DNA of 64,000 bases from CALHVX01 sp039198065 (GTDB taxonomy: Bacteria; Pseudomonadota; Gammaproteobacteria; Pseudomonadales; Azotimanducaceae). Every line of letters starts with the position of its first letter. Position 1 is the stretch's first letter. Shown piece after piece: positions 49,187-57,793 of the stretch. The notes under the pieces were generated by a model. That model did not search any database. It was not told the DNA's origin and was given only the letters and a program-made list of their open reading frames with translations. A program made the position numbers and the translations under genes. The stretch lies in assembly GCA_039198065.1 (NCBI GenBank), contig JBCCTU010000004.1, positions 62,001-126,000 of the forward strand, read 5' to 3'.

Positions 49187-51661
49187 ATGGGGATAGTCCT
49201 TCACGGCGCCCGCCGCGGCTTGGCCGCGTGCGTTAGTGCGTCTTTGTTTTTCTTGAGCACCTACGCCCTGGCGGCGGAAGACGATGAACCAGCGCAGGAT
49301 GAGTCAGGCTTCGTCGAAGAAGTCGTCGTAACCGGCAACCTGCGAGCGCTGCCTGGCGAGGACGTCGACTCGATCTTTGGCTTCCAGAAGTCGCTGCTTG
49401 AGACGCCGCGTTCTGCATCCACGATCTCCTTCGAGCAGATCGAGCGATTCAACATCAACGACATCGACGAACTGGTGGCGCTCGCTCCGGGTACGTTCAC
49501 TCAGTCGTTCTTCGGCGTTGCCGGTTCTCTCGACGTGCGAGGCACACCCGGCGAAACCTACTTCCGTGGCATTCGCCGTCTTGATAACCCGGGTAACTAC
49601 CCGACACCGATTGGTGCTGCGGATCGGATCGACATCGTCCGCGGGCCGGCCTCGCCGATTTTCGGACCGGCTAAGGTGGGTGGATACCTGAACTTCCAGC
49701 CGAAATCGGCGCGGGCTGATTCCGGGCAGTACCTGGCCGAGTCGGAAGGTGAGATCTCCTACACCGCCGGTCGATGGAACCAGAGTGTGGTGACTGCCGA
49801 GGTTGGTGGCCCTGCCACGATCGCCGGCAAGGACTTCGGTTTCTACCTGTACGGTGAGATCGAGGATTCCGGCAGCTTCTACGACAACACGGAAACCGAG
49901 CAGACGATCATCCAGGCGTCCTTCGATATGGATGTGAACGACCGTCTTCGACTGCAGTTCGGTGGTATGTACCACGACTACGCCGGTAACCAGATCGCCG
50001 GTTGGAACCGATTGACACAGGATTTGATCGACAACGGCACCTACATCACCGGTAGCCCGCCGCCCCTAGACACGAACGGCGACGGCTCGATCTCGCACCA
50101 GGAATATCAGGTGATCAACATCATTCCGTTCATCTTTGGTCTGGATCCAGAAACCGGCGGCAACATCTTTGGCGACGATCTCGTCACCCTGGATGATCTG
50201 GGGCTCTCCACGGAACAGCTCGAAAATCTTGCTTTGGTTAATCCGGGTACGGCACAGCTTAGCCGCAGCAACGTCCTTGTGGCGCCGGACGACACGCTGG
50301 AAAACGAAGCGCTGCTGTTCTACTTCGACGTGATTTATTCGTTCAACGAAACCTACGAATTAAAGAACCAGTTCTACTACGAGGAGTACCAGAACCTGAA
50401 CGAGAATGCCTACGGCTTCTCGCAGTTCCACGACAGCTGGGTAATCGAAGACAAGCTGGTGCTCAGTGCCAACTACGAGCTCGACGCCGGGACCTTCGCC
50501 TGGCAGCTGTCGCCGTCCGTGCGTTACACCGACTTTGACCACGGGGACGATTTCGAAAACGAGTACTTCGACCGCCGCGACCTTACCGGCCCGTCGACGG
50601 CCCTCGATCGACGCCTGCTCGCTACGCGCATTAACGATGACTTTACGACCTACTCCGAAGGCGACTATTTGAACTTCGGCATCGCGGCGCTATTCGATAT
50701 CGACTTCGACTTTGGCCTCAACGTGACCGCCGGTGTGCGGTACGACACGATCGATATCGAAAGCAATAACCCCTACGACCTGCTGCTGGCACCACCCACA
50801 GATCCGGAAGACATTGCGGATGATCCGCCGCAAGCGGACGATACGGTGAGCGGTACCTCGTGGACCTTCAGCGCGTCATACCAGACACCCTGGGGCATCC
50901 GTCCGTACATCACCGCTGCCGAGCAGTCCACGATCATTGCGGGCCAGGGCGCCGAAATCGACACGGGGACGATCGTTGCCGAGGGTGCCTTCGACCAATC
51001 TGAACTGCTCGAATTTGGTATCAAAGGCAGCTTCCTCGACGACAAGCTCTACATGGCGCTCGCCATTTACGAGCAGGAGCGAACAGACTTTTCCGCTCAG
51101 TCCATCGTGACCAACCAGTCCACGCGGACCGAAGGTACGGAGTTCGAGCTGCGCTGGGCGGTGACCGATCAGTTCACTGTGACCGGTGGTTGGTCGAACG
51201 TCGAGGTCGTTAACCTGCAAACCCTCGAAGACGGTTCGCGCTTCCAGTTTATCGGCAACGAAGACGTCCCCGGTATTGCCGGCGAAGACATCTACGGCGG
51301 TTACCTCATCGGTATCTTGTTCCGCGACGGTGAAGAAGGCGCTCGCCGGGCGGGTATGCCGGAAAACATCTACAGCCTGACCGGCACCTATACCTTCGCC
51401 AACGGTCTGTCGGTGTTTGGTAGCGTAATCGACGCCGAAGAGGTGAACTCGAGCTTCTCAGGCAGCGTGGAACTTCCCGCTTACACCCTGCTGAACCTCG
51501 GCGTTGCCTACGAGCGCGACAATTGGCTGTTTAACTTCAACCTCAAGAACGTAACAGACGAAGAGTACTTCCGGGCAAACTTCCCGAACCTGTTCGGTTC
51601 GCAGATCGTATTGCCGGAACTGCCACGGTCGTACGTCGCGACGATTCGCTACGCGTTCTGA
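49187..51661 (+). CDS. TonB-dependent outer-membrane receptor
   Basis: 824 residues from ATG 49187 (GTG 49181 is an alternative). A signal peptide (A-A-C-V-S-A-S-L-F-F-L-S-T-Y-A-L-A) is followed by V-E-E-V-V-V-T-G-N, the usual TonB-box/plug start. The plug shows D-I-V-R-G-P-A-S-P-I-F-G-P-A-K-V-G-G-Y-L-N. The rest is a barrel with the terminal aromatic signature (Y-V-A-T-I-R-Y-A-F). The ligand may be a ferric siderophore, but it is not determined. It ends just before a strong hairpin that probably works in both directions. Confidence 0.93.
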   Translation: MGIVLHGARRGLAACVSASLFFLSTYALAAEDDEPAQDESGFVEEVVVTGNLRALPGEDVDSIFGFQKSLLETPRSASTISFEQIERFNINDIDELVALAPGTFTQSFFGVAGSLDVRGTPGETYFRGIRRLDNPGNYPTPIGAADRIDIVRGPASPIFGPAKVGGYLNFQPKSARADSGQYLAESEGEISYTAGRWNQSVVTAEVGGPATIAGKDFGFYLYGEIEDSGSFYDNTETEQTIIQASFDMDVNDRLRLQFGGMYHDYAGNQIAGWNRLTQDLIDNGTYITGSPPPLDTNGDGSISHQEYQVINIIPFIFGLDPETGGNIFGDDLVTLDDLGLSTEQLENLALVNPGTAQLSRSNVLVAPDDTLENEALLFYFDVIYSFNETYELKNQFYYEEYQNLNENAYGFSQFHDSWVIEDKLVLSANYELDAGTFAWQLSPSVRYTDFDHGDDFENEYFDRRDLTGPSTALDRRLLATRINDDFTTYSEGDYLNFGIAALFDIDFDFGLNVTAGVRYDTIDIESNNPYDLLLAPPTDPEDIADDPPQADDTVSGTSWTFSASYQTPWGIRPYITAAEQSTIIAGQGAEIDTGTIVAEGAFDQSELLEFGIKGSFLDDKLYMALAIYEQERTDFSAQSIVTNQSTRTEGTEFELRWAVTDQFTVTGGWSNVEVVNLQTLEDGSRFQFIGNEDVPGIAGEDIYGGYLIGILFRDGEEGARRAGMPENIYSLTGTYTFANGLSVFGSVIDAEEVNSSFSGSVELPAYTLLNLGVAYERDNWLFNFNLKNVTDEEYFRANFPNLFGSQIVLPELPRSYVATIRYAF

Positions 51662-51673
51662 TCTTGAACTAGC

Positions 51674-51713
51674 AAAAAAAAGAGCCGCGCCGGGAGTTCA
51701 ACGGCGCGGCTCT
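51674..51713. terminator. Rho-independent terminator (bidirectional)
   Basis: An 11-bp perfect stem (AGAGCCGCGCC with GGCGCGGCTCT) with an 11-base loop, flanked on the left by A8. For the minus-strand HPF-like gene this is a GC-rich hairpin followed by a T-run, a classical terminator. For the TonB receptor it is a hairpin without a T-run on the other side, so it should be weaker there. Confidence 0.85.
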
Positions 51714-51783
51714 GAGTAGCTTGGCGATTGTGTTGGGAGAGAACGCCAAGTTTTAGGGGATCGTGACTGCTTCTTTGTCTGCG

Positions 51784-52167
51784 TCAGGCAACAGCCGGTT
51801 GTTCGTTGTGGTCGTAGGAGCGGTGATCAAACCCTGGATCCCGTGCGTAAGATCGTGCGACAGGTAGATCCTCCAGCGCCTGTTGACCCCGCTGTAGCGC
51901 TCGGGTAACGGCGACCGTGGGCTTATTGCTCATAGACACCGCTTGGATCGGGACATCACCGCGCAGCGTCAGTCGCAAGCAACACAGATACAGGGGTTGC
52001 TCGGAGTCTTCCCCGGTACGACAGGCCTCTACCTCCAGCTCTGCATCTTCGATTCGATGCGCGACTACGTCGAACGCGCCGCGGACAAGTTGTCGTAAGT
52101 TGCGCGCTGACATGGCGAACGGGCTGGTGGCCTGTTCAAAGTCGAGGTTCACTGCGATGTCGAACAT
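51784..52167 (-). CDS. HPF/RaiA-like ribosome hibernation-type protein
   Basis: 127 residues from ATG 52167. AGGAGGT lies seven bases upstream and decides this start; a GTG 9 bases earlier lies on the SD itself. The pattern of an N-terminal strand (M-F-D-I-A-V-N-L-D-F), a helix with L-V-R-G-A-F, an I-E-D-A-E-L-E-V strand and the L-R-G-D-V-P-I-Q-A-V-S-M-S strands fits the HPF/RaiA domain that binds the ribosomal A/P site in stationary phase. Its C-terminus (S-Y-A-R-D-P-G-F-D-H-R-S-Y-D-H) is not the usual dimer domain. The assignment is by pattern and is only moderately sure. Confidence 0.55.
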   Translation of the reverse strand: MFDIAVNLDFEQATSPFAMSARNLRQLVRGAFDVVAHRIEDAELEVEACRTGEDSEQPLYLCCLRLTLRGDVPIQAVSMSNKPTVAVTRALQRGQQALEDLPVARSYARDPGFDHRSYDHNEQPAVA

Positions 52168-52243
52168 GAGGGTCACCTCCTGACCAACTGAGTGCAGATT
52201 ACCGATGGGTATAGTTCGAGAAAAGCTGATTATCTCGTAATCT

Positions 52244-52264
52244 AACCTCGAGAAAACCGAGGTT
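52244..52264. promoter_or_regulatory. Hairpin in the HPF-like promoter region
   Basis: A perfect 7-bp stem (AACCTCG with CGAGGTT), with a 7-base loop, just after the NhaR-like gene's stop. A direct repeat TCGAGAAAA (52216-52224 and 52248-52256) and a shorter inverted repeat (CGAGA ... TCTCG, 52217-52237) lie in the same stretch. They may be regulatory sites of the HPF-like gene or a weak terminator. Confidence 0.4.
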
Positions 52265-52278
52265 TCCAGGAGGCTCAG

Positions 52279-53211
52279 TCAGTCAGACAACAGCTCGGTT
52301 CTGGCGCGCTCCGTCACCACCGAGACCGCCTCATGGTCGATGCGGCGCTGCTGAGTGATCGCATAATAGGTTTCGGTGACTTCGCTGATACGCCCCGCCA
52401 GTTTGACGCCGTACATCTGCTCGACTTCTCGAGCAATGGCTGTGGGGGCGGGAAACAGTCCGCGACCCGTTTGGCCAAAGGACTTGAGTAACGCACTGTC
52501 TTGAAATTCGGCGACGACGATCGGCTGAATCTCCGCTCGTCGAAACCAGCTGTCGAGCTTGTAGCGCAGCGCACTGGCGTGGGTTGGCAACAACACCGGC
52601 GTTTCGTTGAGGCTTGCAGGAAAGTCTTTCTTCACCGCCCGACTGAGCGGCGCGGAGCCGAAGAATGAAACGGAGCTCTCCCCGAGCTTGTGGCTAAAGG
52701 CGCGAAGACTCAGCCCGCTGGGAATCGGGTTGTCAGAAATCACCAGATCGAGCTGGTGCACTGACAAACGGGCCAGTAACTGTTCCAACTCGCCCTCGGT
52801 GCAGGTCAGACGTAGATTGTCGTATTCGTCCAACGCCGGTTCTAGGATTCGGTAGGCGATCAGTTTTGGAATGGAATTGACGACGCCAACATTTAGCGCG
52901 AGGGCAGATAATCCCGTGCTGGTTTGCAGTCGCTGGGACAGTTCCGCGCCCAGATTGAACATGTCGTCTGCATACTGAAAGGCGAGCTTGCCGTGATCGG
53001 TCAATACCTGGCGCCGGCCGTCGCGCTGTAACAGCGGCGCGCCAATCGCGTCTTCAAGCAGTTTGAGTTGCCCGGAGATCGTCTGCGGTGTGACGTTGAG
53101 TACCTCCGAGGCTTTCGCGATGCTGCCCTCCCGGGCGGTGATCCAGAAGTACAACAGGTGGTTGTAGTTGAAGTGCCGGGCTTTCTGCACGGCAGGGCGC
53201 GTGGGAGCCAA
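52279..53211 (-). CDS. nhaR: LysR-family regulator, NhaR-like
   Basis: 310 residues. The N-terminus (F-N-Y-N-H-L-L-Y-F-W, then S-E-V-L-N-V-T-P-Q-T-I-S-G-Q-L-K) is characteristic of NhaR, the LysR-type activator that senses Na+ in E. coli. A substrate-binding domain follows, with the family's L-V-I-S-D-N-P-I-P. Here it is the last gene of the minus-strand run and starts 1 base after the DUF3299 stop, so it is cotranscribed with a metal-type ABC system. Its target could be this operon or a sodium/proton antiporter elsewhere. Confidence 0.85.
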   Translation of the reverse strand: MAPTRPAVQKARHFNYNHLLYFWITAREGSIAKASEVLNVTPQTISGQLKLLEDAIGAPLLQRDGRRQVLTDHGKLAFQYADDMFNLGAELSQRLQTSTGLSALALNVGVVNSIPKLIAYRILEPALDEYDNLRLTCTEGELEQLLARLSVHQLDLVISDNPIPSGLSLRAFSHKLGESSVSFFGSAPLSRAVKKDFPASLNETPVLLPTHASALRYKLDSWFRRAEIQPIVVAEFQDSALLKSFGQTGRGLFPAPTAIAREVEQMYGVKLAGRISEVTETYYAITQQRRIDHEAVSVVTERARTELLSD

Positions 53212-53212
53212 G

Positions 53213-53725
53213 TCAGTACTCGAACTTCTCGACGGCGGTGCCGGCCATGCGATACGCGGCCTCGGCGAGCTCGCTCGTCATGCGTTCGGTACTGAGGACG
53301 CCGGTGACCCAGACCGGGTAGTACATGGTTTCGATATCGATGGAGTCTTCGAGCTCGACGAATACCGTTTGATTCGGGGGTGGGGGAGGGTAGTGGATAC
53401 ATGCGCCGAAGTACGGCACAAGCAAAAAGCTGGATACCTGCTCGCCCTCTAGATCGAGGGGTACTACGAAGCCGGGGAGCTTAATGTTGTCTCCCGATAA
53501 CGCTGCGACGGTTCCGCTGCCATAGACAGGCGTCTGCTCTGGTGATTCCTGACCGTCGGCATCGATCTCGAGCGGCCCGCTTGCGGGCACGAGGTCATCC
53601 CAATTGAGCTCCCGCGGACCCTCGTCGGCAACAGCGCCCGGCCCGAAACCCAACAACAGCACGGTGATCACCGTTGCTGCGGTTAGGTGTACGACTCTAG
53701 AGGGCTGGGGCATGACCATAGTCAC
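53213..53725 (-). CDS. DUF3299-family exported protein
   Basis: 170 residues. A signal helix (A-A-T-V-I-T-V-L-L-L-G-F-G-P-G-A-V-A) is followed by the DUF3299 hallmarks: L-N-W-D-D-L-V-P, G-F-V-V-P-L-D-L-E-G and Y-F-G-A-C-I-H-Y-P-P-P-P-P-N-Q. In other Gram-negative bacteria, such proteins are encoded with a LolD-like ATPase and an FtsX-like permease in zinc-responsive operons, exactly as here; this is from memory of the family. It would act in the periplasm with the transporter. The Cys and His in the C-I-H-Y stretch may bind metal. Confidence 0.85.
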   Translation of the reverse strand: MTMVMPQPSRVVHLTAATVITVLLLGFGPGAVADEGPRELNWDDLVPASGPLEIDADGQESPEQTPVYGSGTVAALSGDNIKLPGFVVPLDLEGEQVSSFLLVPYFGACIHYPPPPPNQTVFVELEDSIDIETMYYPVWVTGVLSTERMTSELAEAAYRMAGTAVEKFEY

Positions 53726-53755
53726 TCCTGTCTATTGCTGCCGCCGTGCGTGTTG

Positions 53756-55330
53756 CTAGAGCCGTGGCTGCAGGCCGTCGGCGACGGAATGGCGATAGAG
53801 CCGCCACGCGGGAACGATCGCAACGGCCGCGCTAGCGACAACAACGCCCGCGAGCACGGCGAGATCAAACCAGCCGGGCCGCCCTGCGGCAAGCGCGAAT
53901 CCAAACCGTTCGAGTACCAAAGGCCGCGCAAGTTCCAAGCCGATATAGGTCAGTGCAATACCGAAGGCGCCTGCCATCGCTCCGATGGCGACGGCCTCGC
54001 ACAGGAGGGTGGCGAACACGGTTCGGGGGCCTGCGCCAACGGAGCGCAGGATCGTAAGTTCCCGCCGACGTTGATCGAGGCTCGACAGTAGCGTACTGAG
54101 CAGACCGATCAGGCCAGCGAAGACCACGCAGCCACTGACTGCGAACAGCGCCTGCTCGCCGACGCGCAGCAGACTCCAGAGCTGGGCTAGCGTTGCGCCC
54201 GGGATGGCGGCCTGAAGCGGTTCCCCCTCGTACTCGTTGATGTCGCGTTGGAGCCGTAGGGCTGCGGTGCGAGATTTCAGGCCGAAGATAGCGGCGGTGA
54301 TTGCGCCGTGGTCGTGCCCGGCGTGCAGGTCGTGTTCTGCATGCTCTTCGTGGTCGCCGTGGTCTTCGTGATCGCCGTGTTCTTCGTGGTCGCCGTGTTC
54401 GTCGTGATCGCCGTGTTCTTCGTGGTCGCCGTGGTCTTCGTGATCGCCGTGTTCTTCATGGTCACCGTGCTCTTCGTGGTCGCCGTGTTCTTCGTGATTG
54501 CCGTGTTCTTCGTGGTCGCCGTGGTCTTCGTGATCGCCGTGTTCTTCATGGTCACCGTGCTCTTCGTGGTCGCCGTGCTCTTCGTGATCGCTGTGTTCTT
54601 CGCGGTCGCCATGGTCTTCGTGATCGCCGTGTTCTTCGTGATCACCGTGCTCTTCGTGATCGTCATGATCGTGCGCGCCATCGCCGTGAATGGCATCTAT
54701 CGCAGCAAGGGACACGTGCACGGTCCGGTCAACCGGGGTGCCGGTGCGCTTGAGTATGCCGACGACGCGCATGGGTTGATCGTCGTGATTCTCGAAACTC
54801 ACGGCACCGATACCGTGCGAAATCACCAGTTCCGTTCCCAGTGAATAGTTGAGTTCTGCCGCCACTTCGGCGCCCAGGACGGCTTCGTCGGCGCCGGCAA
54901 ATCGCTCGCCGCTGCTGAAGGCTAGCGGTTGGTTATCGGCAAAGCGGTAGTGCTCGAAGTATCGGAGGTCCGTTCCCAGAACCCGATAGCCCCGGTGCGC
55001 ATCGCCAAGGGACAACGGAATGGCCCAGGCAACGCGCGAATCCTGCTCGAAGTGTTTGAAGCTCTCCCAGCTGAGATTGCTCGTCGCGTCCCCCAACCTA
55101 AAGATGCTGTACAACATCAAGTTCAGCGGGCTGCCGCGCGCGCCAACGAGCAGGTCAGCCCCGCTCAGTGTGTTCGTAAAGCTGCTGCGGGCGTCGCTGC
55201 GGAGGCGTTCGACAGCAAGCACGAGTGCAACGCTGATGCCGATAGTAACCACCGCCAGCAAGACCGTCCCGCGGCGGGCGCGGAGGCTCTGCCATGTCAA
55301 CCAGAGGATGGATCGCAGGCCGTCAGTCAC
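53756..55330 (-). CDS. FtsX-type ABC permease with long His-rich repeat insert
   Basis: 524 residues. An N-terminal helix (V-L-L-A-V-V-T-I-G-I-S-V-A-L-V-L) and three C-terminal helices (about residues 400-425, 445-470, 490-512) surround a periplasmic MacB/FtsX-type domain. Within that domain lies an insert of 18 six-residue units (consensus D-H-E-E-H-G) flanked by more His, about residues 224-340. Without it the protein would have the normal ~400 residues. The insert is expected to bind zinc or other divalent ions outside the cytoplasm. The gene overlaps the ATPase gene by 8 bases and is followed by the DUF3299 gene. Confidence 0.88.
   Translation of the reverse strand: MTDGLRSILWLTWQSLRARRGTVLLAVVTIGISVALVLAVERLRSDARSSFTNTLSGADLLVGARGSPLNLMLYSIFRLGDATSNLSWESFKHFEQDSRVAWAIPLSLGDAHRGYRVLGTDLRYFEHYRFADNQPLAFSSGERFAGADEAVLGAEVAAELNYSLGTELVISHGIGAVSFENHDDQPMRVVGILKRTGTPVDRTVHVSLAAIDAIHGDGAHDHDDHEEHGDHEEHGDHEDHGDREEHSDHEEHGDHEEHGDHEEHGDHEDHGDHEEHGNHEEHGDHEEHGDHEEHGDHEDHGDHEEHGDHDEHGDHEEHGDHEDHGDHEEHAEHDLHAGHDHGAITAAIFGLKSRTAALRLQRDINEYEGEPLQAAIPGATLAQLWSLLRVGEQALFAVSGCVVFAGLIGLLSTLLSSLDQRRRELTILRSVGAGPRTVFATLLCEAVAIGAMAGAFGIALTYIGLELARPLVLERFGFALAAGRPGWFDLAVLAGVVVASAAVAIVPAWRLYRHSVADGLQPRL
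54338..54661 (-). repeat. 18-unit, 18-bp tandem repeat encoding D-H-E-E-H-G
   Basis: Eighteen contiguous 18-bp units, read on the minus strand as D-H-E-E-H-G with variants (D-H-E-D-H-G, D-R-E-E-H-S, N-H-E-E-H-G, D-H-D-E-H-G). The D-H-E-D-H-G variant recurs at units 3, 8, 13 and 17, and an identical stretch of over 60 bases recurs 90 bases apart (near 54425 and 54515), showing a second-level duplication of five units. The array would be prone to slippage, but any whole-unit change keeps the frame. Confidence 0.92.
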
Positions 55331-56009
55331 GAGCAGCTCCGTTTAGGTCAGTTAGGGCGAGGCTGCGGTCGAAGTGTCGGGCGAGCGATTTGTCGTGACT
55401 GACGAACAGCACCGTCGTGCGCTCGGTTTTGCGGCTGAGCAGCAGTTCGACGAAAGCGTCTGTCGCATCCTGATCAAGGGCCGAGGTGGGTTCATCAGCG
55501 ATCAGCAGGTCGGGGCTGCCGAGCAGCGCTCGCGCGACTGCCACGCGTTGCTGTTGACCGACGCTCAGCTCAGCAACCGGTGTCATCAGGGGCTCATCAA
55601 CGCCCAACGCGCTCAACAACGACGCAGCCTCTGCGTCTGGAGCAGTGCCGTTCAGTCGCGCCCTGCGCTCCGGTGCGAAGCGCAATGAAAGCGTCACGTT
55701 GTCGGTTAGGGACAGATGGGGCAGCAGATTGAACTGCTGAAAGATGATGCCCAAGTGGTTGGCGCGAAAACGATCCCGGCCGCCGGCGCTCAACTGGGCA
55801 AGGTCCTGATCGAGCACGCTGACGCGACCGCTCACCGGTGCCGAGATACCGCAAATCAGGCTCAGCAACGTGCTCTTGCCACTGCCGCTGGAGCCTTGCA
55901 AAAACACGGACTCTCCAGGTTCTATGGTGAACGATCCGATATCAAGCAGCGCTGCCCGACCGGGGTAGGCGAAGCGCAGTGCGTCGAGTTCTATGGCGCG
56001 GTGTGGCAC
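55323..56009 (-). CDS. LolD-type ABC transporter ATPase
   Basis: 228 residues. Walker A is G-S-S-G-S-G-K-S-T, the Q-loop is I-I-F-Q-Q-F-N-L-L-P, the signature is L-S-V-G-Q-Q-Q-R-V, Walker B is L-L-I-A-D-E-P-T-S-A-L-D and the H-loop is F-V-S-H-D. This matches the MacB/LolD group whose permeases are FtsX-like, as the next gene is. It starts 1 base after the methyltransferase gene and overlaps the permease gene by 8 bases. It should drive export of lipoprotein or metal-linked cargo via the permease. Confidence 0.93.
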   Translation of the reverse strand: MPHRAIELDALRFAYPGRAALLDIGSFTIEPGESVFLQGSSGSGKSTLLSLICGISAPVSGRVSVLDQDLAQLSAGGRDRFRANHLGIIFQQFNLLPHLSLTDNVTLSLRFAPERRARLNGTAPDAEAASLLSALGVDEPLMTPVAELSVGQQQRVAVARALLGSPDLLIADEPTSALDQDATDAFVELLLSRKTERTTVLFVSHDKSLARHFDRSLALTDLNGAARD

Positions 56010-56010
56010 G

Positions 56011-56721
56011 TCAGATTCCGAGCGTGTTGGAAGCGCGGTACAACAACAGTGACTGCGCCTCGATGTGTGAGTTGGGTTTGGGTCCGTACCAGCGGAGGCT
56101 GCGGAAACCGAGCGTTTCCAGCTCGCTTATAGCGGTCTGATACGCGGGCCGATGCGAGTCGTCAAGAACAATAACCCCCGTTGGGCTGAGGGCCCGCGCG
56201 GCGTAGGGTAGGCACAGCTCCCGATCCAGTCCGTCAACAAGGACCAGGTCGAACGGTCCGTCATCCGTGTAGGACTCCGCGGCCGCTTGATAGCGCGTGC
56301 CCCCAGGCGTTTCAATAACTCGAGCGTTGGAGGGTAAATACGGGGACAGTGCAGCAACCCAGTCGGCGTTGTGTTCGACGCTCACGACAGCCTTTGCCCG
56401 CTGGGCGAAGTACAGCGTTGAGTAGCCCGAGCCGTATTCGAATACCCGCTCCGTGCCTCGGAGGCGATCGCTCAACAGCCGGATCAGAGCGTAGTTGAAC
56501 CAGGGTAGGGGCGCCCCGTCCGCCGCCACGGGGCGGTTTTCCCGATACGAGCGTTTCAGTCCGCTGCTGTTGACGAAGCTGTCGTCTTTCCACCACAGCT
56601 TCCAGAAACGGGCGAGCGTTCCCAGCGTACTGCGGGGCTTGTAGAGCGGTGGTAGTTCACTCACGGAATGCGTGCTGCGCTCGGCGACATGCGACCCATG
56701 GTACCAATCCGGCGTGAGCAT
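56011..56721 (-). CDS. Class I SAM-dependent methyltransferase-like protein
   Basis: 236 residues from ATG 56721; a longer frame beyond it is antisense to the next gene and was not used. Motif I is V-F-E-Y-G-S-G-Y-S-T-L-Y-F, with the post-I acidic residue in V-S-V-E-H-N-A-D-W. The acidic motif in F-D-L-V-L-V-D-G-L-D and the strand G-V-I-V-L-D-D-S-H-R follow. The class is clear but the substrate is not; an O-antigen or envelope glycan is possible because glycosyltransferase-type genes are nearby. The ATPase gene follows 1 base later. Confidence 0.82.
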   Translation of the reverse strand: MLTPDWYHGSHVAERSTHSVSELPPLYKPRSTLGTLARFWKLWWKDDSFVNSSGLKRSYRENRPVAADGAPLPWFNYALIRLLSDRLRGTERVFEYGSGYSTLYFAQRAKAVVSVEHNADWVAALSPYLPSNARVIETPGGTRYQAAAESYTDDGPFDLVLVDGLDRELCLPYAARALSPTGVIVLDDSHRPAYQTAISELETLGFRSLRWYGPKPNSHIEAQSLLLYRASNTLGI

Positions 56722-56805
56722 CGCGCACTGAGTTAGCGTCGCACCACGGCTGCTAAACTGCTGCGGGTGAGGGGCTTCCAGGCCCGTTTCAGGACCGTTC
56801 TGAAC

Positions 56806-57750
56806 ATGACCGACGCGCCGCTGCGTATACTGCGACTCTGTGACGCCCGTCCTGGGCATGAAAAACAGTCGCTCGGTTTCGTTCAGGGACTCAAGGCACA
56901 CCTGCCGGTTGCGTGTCGGAACGTCCAGCTGTACGACCGTCCCGGAGGGGCACTCGACCGGGCCGCGCTCAAGCACGCGTCCGACACATCGCGCGCGGAC
57001 CCGCCGGACCTCATCGTTGGCGCCGGTCACCGCACGCACCTGCCGATGCTCTGGCTGCGGGCACGGCGTGGTGGTCGCACCGTTGTGCTGATGAAGCCCA
57101 CGCTGCCGATCGGGCTGTTCGATCTGGTCCTGATTCCCGAGCACGATGCGGCGCCGGCGGGGCTGAACGTGCTCACTACGCAGGGCGTGCTGAGCCCGAT
57201 CGTCGACCCGTCCCGGATCGAAACTGATGACACCGATGTGCCGGCCGCCGGGTTGATACTGGTCGGTGGGATCAATCGACACTACGCCTGGCACTCGCGC
57301 CGTGTCGCCCGGCAGATCGGCCAAGTCCTGCGCGCCGCGCCGCAGCTTGCGTGGCAAGTGTCTGACTCGCGTCGAACCCCGGAGGACTTTCCGCGAGCGC
57401 TGGCGGAGGAGAGCGAGGTCCCGCTGCGCCACTGGAGAGATACCGGTCCTGACTGGTTGCCTCGGCAACTGGCGCTGGTACGCGACACCTGGGTCACGGC
57501 CGACAGCGCGTCGATGCTCTATGAAGCACTCGCTGCTGGATCGCGCGTTGGGATCATCGAACTTCCGACCCTGCGTGCCGGTGGCAAGCTTCAACGGGGT
57601 ATCGAGCGGCTTGATGCGCGCGGCGTCATCGCCCGATCGACAGAAACCGCAAGCCTTGGGGCGACAGAGCCGTCCGCAACGCCGCCGATGCAGGAAAGCC
57701 TGCGCTGTGCTCGAGAGGCCCTGACGCGGTTTTATCCCGAGCGTCTGTGA
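56806..57750 (+). CDS. ELM1-family (mitochondrial fission ELM1-like) protein
   Basis: 314 residues from ATG 56806; a GTG 39 bases earlier is a weaker choice. The N-terminus (L-C-D-A-R-P-G-H-E-K-Q-S-L-G-F-V-Q-G-L) is the signature of the ELM1/DUF1022 family, seen in many proteobacteria close to lipid A or LPS genes. A GT-B-like layout is suggested by I-L-V-G-G-I-N-R-H-Y and the later T-A-D-S-A-S-M-L-Y-E-A-L-A-A-G, which is the C-terminal nucleotide-sugar-type loop. Function is unproven. It is divergent from the methyltransferase and convergent with a GT4 gene. Confidence 0.85.
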   Translation: MTDAPLRILRLCDARPGHEKQSLGFVQGLKAHLPVACRNVQLYDRPGGALDRAALKHASDTSRADPPDLIVGAGHRTHLPMLWLRARRGGRTVVLMKPTLPIGLFDLVLIPEHDAAPAGLNVLTTQGVLSPIVDPSRIETDDTDVPAAGLILVGGINRHYAWHSRRVARQIGQVLRAAPQLAWQVSDSRRTPEDFPRALAEESEVPLRHWRDTGPDWLPRQLALVRDTWVTADSASMLYEALAAGSRVGIIELPTLRAGGKLQRGIERLDARGVIARSTETASLGATEPSATPPMQESLRCAREALTRFYPERL

Positions 57751-57793
57751 TCGCTGCTCCGGCGAGTCAGCGAGACCAATCCGAAACCTAGAC

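Noticed and set aside
48626..49204. 192-residue minus-strand frame in the long intergenic region
   Set aside because: Arg/Cys-rich composition, no ribosome site and no domain pattern; it overlaps the TonB receptor start.
54338..54661. CRISPR-like array
   Set aside because: Units are 18 bp, contiguous without spacers and in frame with the permease; this is a coding tandem repeat.
54308..54844. Plus-strand frame with strongly hydrophobic repeats opposite the His-rich array
   Set aside because: It is the antisense of GAC-CAC-GAA codons, which reads as Val/Phe repeats. The permease frame on the minus strand is supported by domains on both sides of the array.
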